NCBI GenBank assembly: GCA_026397695.1
Contig: JAPLUJ010000350.1
Coordinates: 4,098 to 15,223 of the forward strand
Source of the DNA: Verrucomicrobiota bacterium
Lineage (GTDB): Bacteria; Verrucomicrobiota; Verrucomicrobiia; Verrucomicrobiales; Akkermansiaceae
Length of the DNA: 11,126 bases
Reading direction: 5' to 3'
Below are positions 1 to 7,600 of this stretch, piece after piece. How positions within the stretch are numbered: the first letter of the stretch is position 1; each line of letters opens with the position of its first letter. The notes below the pieces were generated by a model. It was not told the origin of the DNA, did not search any database, and saw nothing but the letters and a program-made list of their open reading frames with translations. The position numbers and the translations under genes are program-made.

Positions 1-441
1 CGCGGAGTGGTCGGCTGGCATTGGTGCTTCCGCTGGTCCCCTTGTGGGACGCCGCGTGGTGTGTAGCGCTATTTGAAGAATCCCCGTGCGGAACATTTCC
101 GCCATTGGATCGGGCTTGCTGTGAAACACGGATGCCTTGAGCCGAGGGCATGGATTCCGATCGGGTTACGGCAGTGCGAACGATTGGCACCGATCTATCC
201 GGGCAACCAGATGGCACGATTGCTGTACCAAATACACGAGGCGTGGCGGGTGACGTTTCCTCGGATTGGCGGAGCAGAGGATACGTGCACGCCAAGGCCA
301 CCACCAGCGCAAGCGATGCTACTACAAGTTTCCTCATCCTCTTTCAGATTGGGCCGGGTGGCATCGCCTTGCGGTGCAGCCACCCGGCCGGGATTGTTTG
401 ATTGGGTGATGAACTACTACCCTACCTGCCGATCAAGCGGA
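1..441. other. Left end of the window, no confident gene
   Basis: No frame here gives a recognisable protein. A plus-strand frame open from the window edge ends at the TGA at 74-76; its last residues include SAGIGASAGPLVGRRVV. It could be the tail of a convergent gene, but it is too short to judge. A minus-strand frame starting at the ATG at 103-105 runs off the left edge, also undecidable. The longer plus-strand frame from the TTG at 73 runs into the PstS-like gene antisense and looks non-coding. The only clear structure is the hairpin at 352-389. Confidence 0.5.
352..389 (-). terminator. Strong GC-rich hairpin downstream of the PstS-like gene
   Basis: GGCCGGGTGGC (352-362) and GCCACCCGGCC (379-389) form a perfect 11-base inverted repeat around a 16-base loop. 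Alternatively, nine outer pairs continue into a second stem (361-367 with 371-377) with a three-base loop and one bulge. It lies 53 bases beyond the stop codon at 442. No U-tract follows on either strand, so it is not a classical intrinsic terminator. It may instead be an mRNA 3'-end stabilising structure or an RNA-pausing site. Confidence 0.45.
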
Positions 442-1680
442 TCAGGGATTCGGATAGTTGGTGTTCTTAATGATCGGGCCGCCGTCACCACCGGTGCGGG
501 TAACCGACATGTTGGGGATAGCGATCGCATTCGGCTCAACGAGCGTGCCCGGGATGGCCGTACGGAAAGCCGTGTCAAAGGTGGTTTCATCGGCTGATGC
601 GTCATTGTCGAGGTAGAACTGCTGATAGCCCCAGAGGCTGTAGAGTCCCTTCTTGACATTTTCAGCCGAGAAACTAACACCGTTGTATTTCATCTCTTTG
701 GCACCTTCGCCGATGGCGTTGAGCGCGTCTGAGATCGTGAGGTAGCCCACGAACACGACATCCACCGGAGAACCACCGTAGGTAACACCGACCGAAGAGC
801 GGGTAAGGAACTCGCGGACAACGTCGTTCGAGGAGCCGCCGCCATTTCCTAATTCAGTGACGGTCAGCAGCATACCGGTCGGATAGGGATCCGTGCGGGT
901 TCCTTGGTAGGTGGCACCGAACTGGGTCAGACCGGTGCCCGAGCCATAACCGGTTTCCGAAAGGATGGTGGCACGGGTGCCGGATCCGTTGTTACGACCG
1001 GTGGCAAGCACGGTGGTGGCATCGGTGGTGTTGCCGGTGAAAAACGCGATCGGGAGCTGACCGGCTCCCCAGAGACTCCTGTGCAGTTGGTCGGTCATGT
1101 TGTTGAGTTCGGCCGGGGAACCTTCGCCAGCAAGGAACATGAACGGCACCACACCCACCGCGCCGCCCGTGAGGGAGGCGTTCGGGCGCTCGGAAAGGAG
1201 CTTGTCCACATCCGAGAACGACCACTGGGCCACCGCGTTCTCGTACTGGGCGACCTCGTTGCCGGTAGCGCCGAGGTTGTAGCCAGTGGTCGTCACCGGG
1301 TTGCCGTTGGTGAGGTCGTTGGGAAGATCGGTCACACCATTCAGGCGAATGTTGTCGTCGATGAACTGAATGGAGTTGTTGTCTTCGACATCCTTGATGC
1401 CTTGGGTGGAACCCGACCAGGAGCAGCGGACGATAATGGTGTGACCCGGGAAGGCCGCCATGGAGCCGACGAAGATCGAGCGGCTGGCTCCGCCGATGCC
1501 GCTAGTTCCGGTGTAGGCATACTGAGTGGTCCCCGCACCGCCGAGGACGGCGATGAGGGCAGTGTGCGAGGAGGCGCGGAAGGCCGTGGCTCCTGTGAGG
1601 TTGAACACTTTGGTGTCGGCGGAAGCTTGGCTGGCGATGAGGGCCAGAGTTCCGAACAGTATGGTTGATTTCATTTTCAT
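442..1680 (-). CDS. Secreted PstS-like substrate-binding-fold protein
   Basis: A 412-residue protein with a clear signal peptide (MKMKSTILFGTLALIASQASA, cut near residue 21). The mature part follows the order of phosphate-binding PstS proteins. LTGATAFR (28-35) stands at the first loop, SGSTQGIKDV (89-98) at the PstS GSGxGIK position, and WSFSDVDKLL (153-162) at its FGASD position. GVVPFMFLA (176-184) follows, then the diagnostic GRNNGSGTR (228-236), VGYLTISDA (311-319) at IGYxxxxYA, and NGVSFSAENVKKGLYSLWGY (333-352). This suggests a periplasmic or secreted protein that may bind phosphate or another oxyanion. Ligand and transport role are unproven: no pstC, pstA or pstB is nearby, overall similarity is limited to motifs, and there is no PEP-CTERM tail. 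A second in-frame ATG at 1674 is an alternative start. It is probably co-transcribed with the PEP-CTERM gene. Confidence 0.72.
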   Translation of the reverse strand: MKMKSTILFGTLALIASQASADTKVFNLTGATAFRASSHTALIAVLGGAGTTQYAYTGTSGIGGASRSIFVGSMAAFPGHTIIVRCSWSGSTQGIKDVEDNNSIQFIDDNIRLNGVTDLPNDLTNGNPVTTTGYNLGATGNEVAQYENAVAQWSFSDVDKLLSERPNASLTGGAVGVVPFMFLAGEGSPAELNNMTDQLHRSLWGAGQLPIAFFTGNTTDATTVLATGRNNGSGTRATILSETGYGSGTGLTQFGATYQGTRTDPYPTGMLLTVTELGNGGGSSNDVVREFLTRSSVGVTYGGSPVDVVFVGYLTISDALNAIGEGAKEMKYNGVSFSAENVKKGLYSLWGYQQFYLDNDASADETTFDTAFRTAIPGTLVEPNAIAIPNMSVTRTGGDGGPIIKNTNYPNP

Positions 1681-1725
1681 TTGATTTAGTTGTGTTGTTT
1701 GTTTGGTTGTGTGTTTGTGGTGATG
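1681..1725 (-). promoter_or_regulatory. 45-base G-free leader before the PstS-like gene
   Basis: The 45 bases immediately before the start codon contain no G on the mRNA strand and are made of A/C-rich words such as CCACAAACACACAACC. No Shine-Dalgarno sequence is present. The tract fills most of the 69-base gap behind the PEP-CTERM gene, and no terminator-like hairpin is seen there. It would be unstructured in RNA. A role as a translation-initiation leader is inference, supported by the similar but shorter leader of the upstream gene. Confidence 0.45.
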
Positions 1726-1749
1726 CGAATGGATTGACTGGTCATGGGA

Positions 1750-2592
1750 TCAGGCGGAACGACGGCGGCGGAGGGCTACTCCGGCACCAGCGATAAGCGC
1801 GAGCATGGCGGCCGATGGCTCCGGAACGGAGGCCACTTGGCCGAGACTGTTGATAGAAAAGGTGGTTTCGTAGGTGCCGCCACCGACGACACCGGTCGGA
1901 CTGGCACCGGTGTTGGTGGAGAGAATGCGTTGGAGATCAACATAGGTCTCAGCGGTGCCCTTGCCGAAGTTCTGCTGGATGCCACCGGTGAAGACGGTGA
2001 AAGCGGCTCCAGGGGTGGGGTTCCAAGCACTCCAGCCGTTGGTCCACTGCACCGGTTGGGTGCCTGCGTCGAGGATTGCCGCGCCGTCGGCTTGCGTCGT
2101 GAGGGTGGGAAGGAAGCCCTCCATGCCGGAAAGGGCGTTTCCGCCGATGCCCAGGGCGTCGGAAGGGTAGGCATTGGCGGCATACAGCACACCCCCGCCG
2201 ATCGTTGCGGTCGGGGTGGAGGTGTAGAAGGTGCGGGAAGGATCGCCGTTCACCGGAAGGCGCGAACCGATACCGCTGGTCGGCTGTTGGTTGAGGTTGC
2301 CGACAACACCGAACCAGAGGTCGGTGCGGCTGTACCAGTCCGTACCATAGGTGGCCGAGAGCGTCGTGCTGATGTTGCCGATCGGGGTACTCCCCCAAGT
2401 CCCCGGATTATCCCGGTGATAGGTGCCGGCACCGAGGTTGAAGAAAACGTTCTTCGTGGCTCCGGTGCCTGACTTGGCCTGGAACCCGAGAATCAAGTCT
2501 CCGTCGGTGAACGAGAAAGCCCCCATGGCGGAAGGAGCGGCCAAAGCCATTCCCATACCAAGGAGCTGTATGATTTTTCGTGTTGGTTTCAT
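1750..2592 (-). CDS. PEP-CTERM sorting domain protein (exosortase substrate)
   Basis: A 280-residue exported protein. The N-terminal signal peptide (about 1-24) has a basic start (MKPTRK), a hydrophobic core and a likely cut after AMGA. The mature part opens with FSFTDGDLILGFQAK (26-40) and includes KNVFFNLGAG (47-56), YGTDWYSRTDLWFGVVGNLN (82-101) and other Gly/Thr/Asn-rich beta sequence. I have seen this body type among verrucomicrobial PEP-CTERM proteins; its function is unknown. The C-terminus is a textbook sorting signal: VPEPS (256-260), a hydrophobic segment (261-273) and RRRR (275-278). In this system an exosortase cuts at the PEP motif and the protein is released to the surface or matrix, usually alongside exopolysaccharide. 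No exosortase gene is in the window. The ATG at 2590-2592 follows a G-free leader. The next gene, for a PstS-like protein, starts 69 bases downstream with no hairpin between, so an operon is likely. Confidence 0.9.
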   Translation of the reverse strand: MKPTRKIIQLLGMGMALAAPSAMGAFSFTDGDLILGFQAKSGTGATKNVFFNLGAGTYHRDNPGTWGSTPIGNISTTLSATYGTDWYSRTDLWFGVVGNLNQQPTSGIGSRLPVNGDPSRTFYTSTPTATIGGGVLYAANAYPSDALGIGGNALSGMEGFLPTLTTQADGAAILDAGTQPVQWTNGWSAWNPTPGAAFTVFTGGIQQNFGKGTAETYVDLQRILSTNTGASPTGVVGGGTYETTFSINSLGQVASVPEPSAAMLALIAGAGVALRRRRSA

Positions 2593-2611
2593 TTGTATTG
2601 TGTTTGTTGGT
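2593..2611 (-). promoter_or_regulatory. G-free leader before the PEP-CTERM start codon
   Basis: The 19 bases just before the ATG contain no G on the mRNA strand (CCAACAAACACAATACAA before the ATG). There is no Shine-Dalgarno sequence. The tract resembles the longer G-free leader of the next gene. An unstructured A/C-rich leader could let ribosomes bind without a Shine-Dalgarno site; that role is inference. Confidence 0.4.
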
Positions 2612-2638
2612 CATATCGCCGCCCGGGGGCCGGACGGT

Positions 2639-2665
2639 GGTTAATTGCTTGGAAAATCATTAACC
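2639..2665. promoter_or_regulatory. Inverted repeat GGTTAAT-N13-ATTAACC
   Basis: A perfect seven-base inverted repeat with a 13-base spacer ends about 47 bases upstream of the PEP-CTERM start. The position suits a regulator site overlapping the promoter or early transcript. It could also form a weak hairpin in the 5' UTR. No known regulator is recognised. Confidence 0.35.
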
Positions 2666-2711
2666 GGGGAGAGGATTAGAGGATGTCACCCGCTAACCGA
2701 AGCGAAACATC

Positions 2712-2727
2712 GTGACACTGTTGTCAC
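2712..2727. promoter_or_regulatory. Operator-like palindrome GTGACA-N4-TGTCAC
   Basis: A perfect six-base inverted repeat with a four-base spacer (GTGACA CTGT TGTCAC) lies about 120 bases upstream of the PEP-CTERM start codon. Its size and symmetry fit a dimeric transcription-factor site, but I cannot assign it to a regulator. Chance occurrence is possible. Confidence 0.3.
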
Positions 2728-3191
2728 ATCTGCAACTGGCTGAAAAAGAATCGTTTGGGTCTCCTGCAAGCCGTGAATTCCGTGGCCGGGAAAGCCGCTG
2801 ATAGACATTTCTTTTTCCGCTTTGGCATCGCGGAAGCAGCGATTTGCGTCACTCCGGGATAGGAACCACGAAGGACACGGAAAAACACCCCATAACAAGC
2901 AGTTAGAATGTCCTTTTGTTACCACAAAACATGCATACTGAGCAGTTCCTGAGTTGGAATACATTCAGTTAGCCGCAAAGAGGACAGAAACCAAAAAAAT
3001 GAATACCATCAGACTTATTGCGTATCTTGCGCATTTTTGCGCCAAAAAAATACTGTAGGGCAAACCAAGAACTCATCAGTAAAAGCCAGGCCGCCTGCCG
3101 GGTTGGGGCGTGAATCTTCCCAGCTTTCCTTTCTTTGTTGAGCATACGTGGTTTTCATCTATTTCCCTGGAACTGTGGGAGGAATTTACGG

Positions 3192-4529
3192 TTATTGGAG
3201 AAACCATGGGATGGCGGGTATCACTTGAATGGGATGCGGGACCACGGTGCCGGGAGGAAGTGCTTCAAGGAGGATGAGTATCAACTCCGCGCCCGCCAGC
3301 AGGGTGCGGGCCTCCATGAGAGAGCGGGTTTCACGCGCAAGGACTTCCGAGTTGGCGGCATTGGCGCACACCTGGATGAGCAGCGTGTCGCCAGAGGGGC
3401 CGGTGGCGTGAAAATCGACTTCGTTTCCCTGTGTGGTGCGGAAGTAGTGGACATCGTATCCTCGTCGCAGCAGTTCGATGAAGACTGCGTTTTCGAGCGC
3501 ATGGCCGATGTTGGCCCTGCCGGTGCGTTCATAGATCGGGATGAGTCCAGAGTCGATGGGATAGGCCTTGCGGGGGTTGACCATGCGCTGACGCTCGGAT
3601 GAGGTGAGCAGTGAGGTGGTGCGGATGAGGAAAGCATCCTCGAAGTGGGCGAGAAAGGCGTGGAGGCTGTCTTTGGAAACAGGCAGGCCTTGGGACCGCA
3701 ACGCATCGTGGAATTTCTGGATGCTGAAGGGTGCGCAAGGATTGCCGAGGAGGTGGCGCTGGAGCCAGCGCAGGGCGACGGGATTGGAAACCCGGTGGCG
3801 TTCGATGATGTCACGAAGCACAGCCACATCGACATATCCCTGTAACAACGGACGGCGGTCCCGCGCATCAAGCTGTTGGGCATCGGGAAAACCGCCCTCG
3901 TCCAAATAGGTCCGGAAAGCTTTTTCCAGAGTGGATCGATGGGCCTTGGGCAAATGATCCCAATCCTTTTCCGGGAGAAGATTCTGATGAAGCAACGCTT
4001 CACGAAAGCTGAAGGGGAAGACGATGACTTCCATCGCCCGACCGCGCATGCTGGTATGCACTTCCCGGCTGAGCATCGAGGCGGAAGATCCGGAGATAAA
4101 GAGGCGGATCTTCTCGGTATCGAGAACACGGCGGGCGAAAGCTTCCCAGCCGGGGATGATCTGAATCTCGTCGAGAAAAAGCGTGATGCGGGATTGATCC
4201 CGAAACTCCGGGTGAAGTTGAAAATATGTTTCAAGCAGGTAGGAGAGATCGGAGACCTCCATTCCCGCGAGGCGGTCGTCTTCGAAATTCAAATATACCA
4301 GCGATTCCCTCGGCTCACCGGATGCAAGCAGATCACCCAGGCACTGCCACAGGAAGCAGGACTTGCCGCTGCGCCTCATGCCGATGACCGCCATCGCTTT
4401 TCCCGGAACCTTGGGCAATCGAATCTCCCGCCGCGTGAGGCTCGGAATTTCGGCAACGAGCGCATCGGCAAGCTTTTCCTTGAGGTTTCTTTGGATTTCT
4501 CCTTTCACGAGGGAGAGGATAGGTGACAA
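3192..4529 (-). CDS. AAA-family ATPase with DUF4143 (AAA_14-type) domain
   Basis: This is a 445-residue cytoplasmic ATP-binding protein. The P-loop is GMRRSGKS (50-57), Walker B is ITLFLDEIQ (115-123), and a sensor-like SGSSASMLSREV (146-157) precedes the family phrase RGRAMEVIVFPFSFREAL (162-179). EGGFPDAQ (211-218) and GYVDVAVLRDIIERH (231-245) follow, then a winged-helix-like stretch (about 250-310). The C-terminal DUF4143 part has LENAVFIELLRRG (345-357), GNEVDF (368-373) and LIQVCA (384-389). This resembles a PD-(D/E)XK fold, but the usual lysine after IQV is cysteine, so nuclease activity is doubtful. The molecular role of this widespread, patchily distributed family is not settled. The longest frame starts at TTG (4527-4529), with AAGGA three bases upstream. 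The only other early start is GTG at 4506-4508, which has no Shine-Dalgarno site; a stop lies at 4536-4538. The neighbours suggest no shared pathway, so this may be an independent accessory gene. Confidence 0.88.
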   Translation of the reverse strand: MSPILSLVKGEIQRNLKEKLADALVAEIPSLTRREIRLPKVPGKAMAVIGMRRSGKSCFLWQCLGDLLASGEPRESLVYLNFEDDRLAGMEVSDLSYLLETYFQLHPEFRDQSRITLFLDEIQIIPGWEAFARRVLDTEKIRLFISGSSASMLSREVHTSMRGRAMEVIVFPFSFREALLHQNLLPEKDWDHLPKAHRSTLEKAFRTYLDEGGFPDAQQLDARDRRPLLQGYVDVAVLRDIIERHRVSNPVALRWLQRHLLGNPCAPFSIQKFHDALRSQGLPVSKDSLHAFLAHFEDAFLIRTTSLLTSSERQRMVNPRKAYPIDSGLIPIYERTGRANIGHALENAVFIELLRRGYDVHYFRTTQGNEVDFHATGPSGDTLLIQVCANAANSEVLARETRSLMEARTLLAGAELILILLEALPPGTVVPHPIQVIPAIPWFLQ

Positions 4530-4612
4530 TCGTCCTTATGAAAAGGATAAATTGCGCCCCGTTGTTCTTCGAAACCCGATTGGCTGGCACACCGCACCAC
4601 CACAGGAGGAAA

Positions 4613-4630
4613 GGGGACAGGAGTGCCCCC
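4613..4630 (-). terminator. Weak hairpin directly after the TpsA-like stop codon
   Basis: On the minus strand, the stop codon of the giant exoprotein is followed at once by GGGGGCA-CTCC-TGTCCCC, a seven-pair stem with one mismatch and a four-base loop. Only TTTCC follows it, so the U-tract is poor. It could be a weak intrinsic terminator separating the exoprotein gene from the ATPase gene 101 bases further on, or a chance GC-rich fold. Confidence 0.3.
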
Positions 4631-7600
4631 TCATTGCTGGACTTCGGAACCCTCTGCGGGTTTCTCAGTCTTCTCTTTCTCGTCGTCTTCTTCATCCTCA
4701 ACCGTGCCACCGCCGCCATAGCCGATGACCTCCACGGTGATGAGCGAGGGAGCGTCATTGGCGACCTTGGTTTCGGCGCTTGTTTGGTCCTCGCCGGGTT
4801 TCTCGACCGTGTTGCCTGCTGCGGCTGACGTGTTAGAGGCGCTGGTCACCGTGCTGATACTGGGAGCGGAAGCGGCGACGGGAGCGCCGGCACTGCTGCC
4901 GCCCGCTGAGATATTGCCTGCATTGACCACGGTGACGGCGGCCAGGTTGATGTTGCCGCTGACGCGAATCCCGGCGTCTCCGGCATCGATGATGCCAGTG
5001 GGTGCGATCAAATCGACGTTGCCGGGGGCAACACCTTCCACCGTAGCCAAGACGCCGATGCCACCACCCGTGGCCAGACCGGCGAGGTCGGTTTGCACCG
5101 CGGCACTCTGCGGATCGATCACAACCCGTGTGGGTGGAGCTGCGGACACCGTGCGCGAGGAGGTGCCTGCGGCAATATCCCCTTTGGATGACCAGATGGC
5201 GACATTGCCACCCTTGAGCGTGAAGATCCGGCCAATGCCGATGCCCACGCTCTGGTCGGTGAACACGTTGATGCTGCCGCCCGACTCGGTGACGATTCCG
5301 GGAGGTGTTAGAGGGTTGCCAAGAGTGCTGTTGGCCATGTTCAAGCCGCCGCCCGGCGCGAAGATGCTGATATCTCCCCCGCTGCGGGTCCGGATGTCAC
5401 GGCTTTGCGTGAGAATATCTCCTTCCCATGAGAGCGTTTCCGGGAAGAGCGCTTTGATCGCCTCGAATCCCTTGTCGTATATTCGGTAGCCCGCGCTGTC
5501 CGGATCATTGAAATCACGTCCCGTGTCGCGTAGCACGAGGTTGTAAATCGACAGCGCCATCTGCTTTTGTTGCTCCTGCGTGAGCGAAGGGTCTGCCAGA
5601 TGCAACAAGTCACTGCCAGGCGTGATGTCGAGTACCAGAGTGACTCCGTCGCGCACAACTTGAACCTTCGTCACTGCACCGATGGTGATGCCGCTCAATA
5701 AGTAGGAGTCATCGTAGCTCGATACGATTTCCCTATCAGAAACCTTGAGGATCACGTCACCTGCTTGCAGTCCCGCCACATCGGCAGCTCCACCTGCTGT
5801 GACGGTCTTGATTTGGATGCCATTTTCCAAGGTCTTCGTGCCTTCGTAATCGGTCACTACGCCGAGTATCCCCTTGGCTTCCGCCAGATAGCGGTCCCCA
5901 TCCGGGCTGGATGCGAACTGCGCGATGAATGATGCAAAGTCCAAATTGCTTCCGCTAAGAGTGCTGGCTGGTCCTATTCCCGCACCGAGCACAAGATCGG
6001 CACCCTCCGCAATGAGATAAGGGTTGCGGAGGTTGCCTATCGAAGTGATGCCGGTGCCGGTGCCGTCTGGTTTGTTAGGACCGATGCCGAGGTCGAGGTT
6101 GCGGCCCGCAAGAACCTGAAGCGTCCCGGGACCGGAAATCTGGATGTCCCCCGCAAGGATGGACTGGCCTGACGAAAGGACGTTACCCGCAGCAAGCGAA
6201 GCCACACGCAGCGGGCTGGACGAATTGTAGGCGATGATGTCCCGACCGGCGGTGACCGAGGTGGCGTCCGTCGCACGCGCGTTCTGAATGTAGAACGCCA
6301 CATCCGTGATGTCGGTTGCCGCGGTGATCCGCGCCTGCTTCCCGGAGAAAAGCGTTAGACCCGACAAGCTTCCATCAAGCGCGTGGATCCGGACCGGATT
6401 CCCGTCATCGTCGTGGAGCCCTCCCGGGGTGTGCCGGGCCTGCCGGGTTTGCAGGACGGCATTCGTGCCGGTGATGTTCATGAATCCCGGCACCGTGTTA
6501 CTGGTTAGGGCGGCGCCCGAGCTGGTTTGGGTGACGCTTGTCAGCGGCTTGAAGATCCAAGGCACGGACGCCGGATTCGCGTCTGATAGATTGATGATAG
6601 AGGACACCCAGCTTCTGACCGTATCTCCCGATCCCAGTTTGGAGAAGCCGGCAGGCTGGAGCGCGTTGACCGATCCTGCGGCGAGAAGTTCGAGCTGTCC
6701 TGTTGACGCGGGAAATGTTGTTAGATTTCCCGTCAGATTCAGATCCGCAGAATACGCAGTGATGAATAGGCTCGCGGCGGACAGCGGCCATACCGGGGCA
6801 AACGGTTCGAGGCTGGTTTCCGCCAGACGCAACCATGGCTGGAACCACGCGGCGGAGGATGCGGAACCGGCAAGCAGCAACTGGGTGTCATGCCATGTGC
6901 GCAGCATCGGCTGTGCCTGGGTTTGGCTAAGCAGGGTGACCGCGTTCCTATAAGTGACATCACCACCTAACGAAAGAGCGATGACTGCGCTGTCGGCGGA
7001 GATGGTGGAGAAGTAGGTTTTATACCAGAACTTGTTACCAACTCCCTGGGGAAGCAGGAACGGATTGCTTACGGGACCCAACAGCAAATCGCCCGCTGCG
7101 GCAAGGTCGAACGAGGACTTGCCCACGAACAACGTGGTGGGCAACCAAGTGAGAGGATCGAGTTGCGCGGTGGCGGGTTGGTTGAGGTTGCCTATCAATC
7201 CGAACGATGGTGAGCGGGTTCCATTGGTGGTGATCGATCCACCGGCATTGAGTGAGCCGCGGCCCCGTTCCACGTAGTAAACTCCGCCGTTGATGTCATT
7301 GCCTGCGGTGACGCGAAGATCGCCGCCATCGAGTTCGACGAATGCCCCGGCCGAGGGGATTCCCCGCGCGGCACGCGCGTTGGTGGGAATCGCCGCGCCC
7401 ACGTTCATGATGTCATGCCCGGCGGTCAGGGTGATATTGCCGCCGCCGAGCGCACCCACGTCTTGGAAGAAGTTGCTGAAGTCCACCCACCAGGTGGTGG
7501 ATGCGGCGGTATCGGTGGTGGAACCGAAACCACTTCCGATCCGGATTCTGCCAGCTTCGCCATTGGCATCCAGATAGCCGCGCCGGTAGAGCCAGTTGTT

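Larger units (their letters stand above)
2593..3191. other. Intergenic region, no credible gene
   Basis: About 600 bases between the ATPase stop and the PEP-CTERM start. A 92-codon frame on the minus strand (2964-2686) has no recognisable domain, an atypical Cys/Trp-rich composition, and runs through repeat-like phrases, so I do not call it a gene. The region holds ACCACGAAGGACACGG (about 2866-2881), GTTAGCCGCAAAGAGGAC (about 2968-2985), an AT-richer patch with two A-runs (about 2990-3055), and two inverted repeats listed separately. The promoter of the downstream PEP-CTERM gene should lie in its left part, but I see no convincing -35/-10 or sigma-54 pair. Confidence 0.6.

Noticed and set aside
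73..597. Plus-strand 174-codon frame at the left end
   Set aside because: It starts at a TTG, overlaps the end of the PstS-like gene antisense, and its translation resembles no family I recognise.
904..1668. Long plus-strand open frame (254 codons) opposite the PstS-like gene
   Set aside because: It is antisense to a gene with a signal peptide and family motifs. Its Gly/Arg/Glu/Val-rich composition is the usual shadow of GC-biased third positions.
1744..2472. Long plus-strand open frame (242 codons) opposite the PEP-CTERM gene
   Set aside because: A low-complexity Gly/Arg/Val translation antisense to a gene with a clear signal peptide and sorting tail; no domain recognised.
2686..2964. Minus-strand 92-codon frame with an ATG in the intergenic gap
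   Set aside because: It runs across repeat-like phrases, has an atypical composition, no domain and no Shine-Dalgarno site or G-free leader like its neighbours.
3033..3054. Small hairpin GCGCA-TTTT-TGCGC next to an A-run, considered as a terminator for the ATPase gene
   Set aside because: Read on the minus strand, the T-run comes before the hairpin rather than after it, and the stem has only five pairs.
6300..6960. Plus-strand 215-codon frame (6306-6953) inside the giant gene
   Set aside because: It is antisense to an uninterrupted family-typical reading frame and has no recognisable domain.
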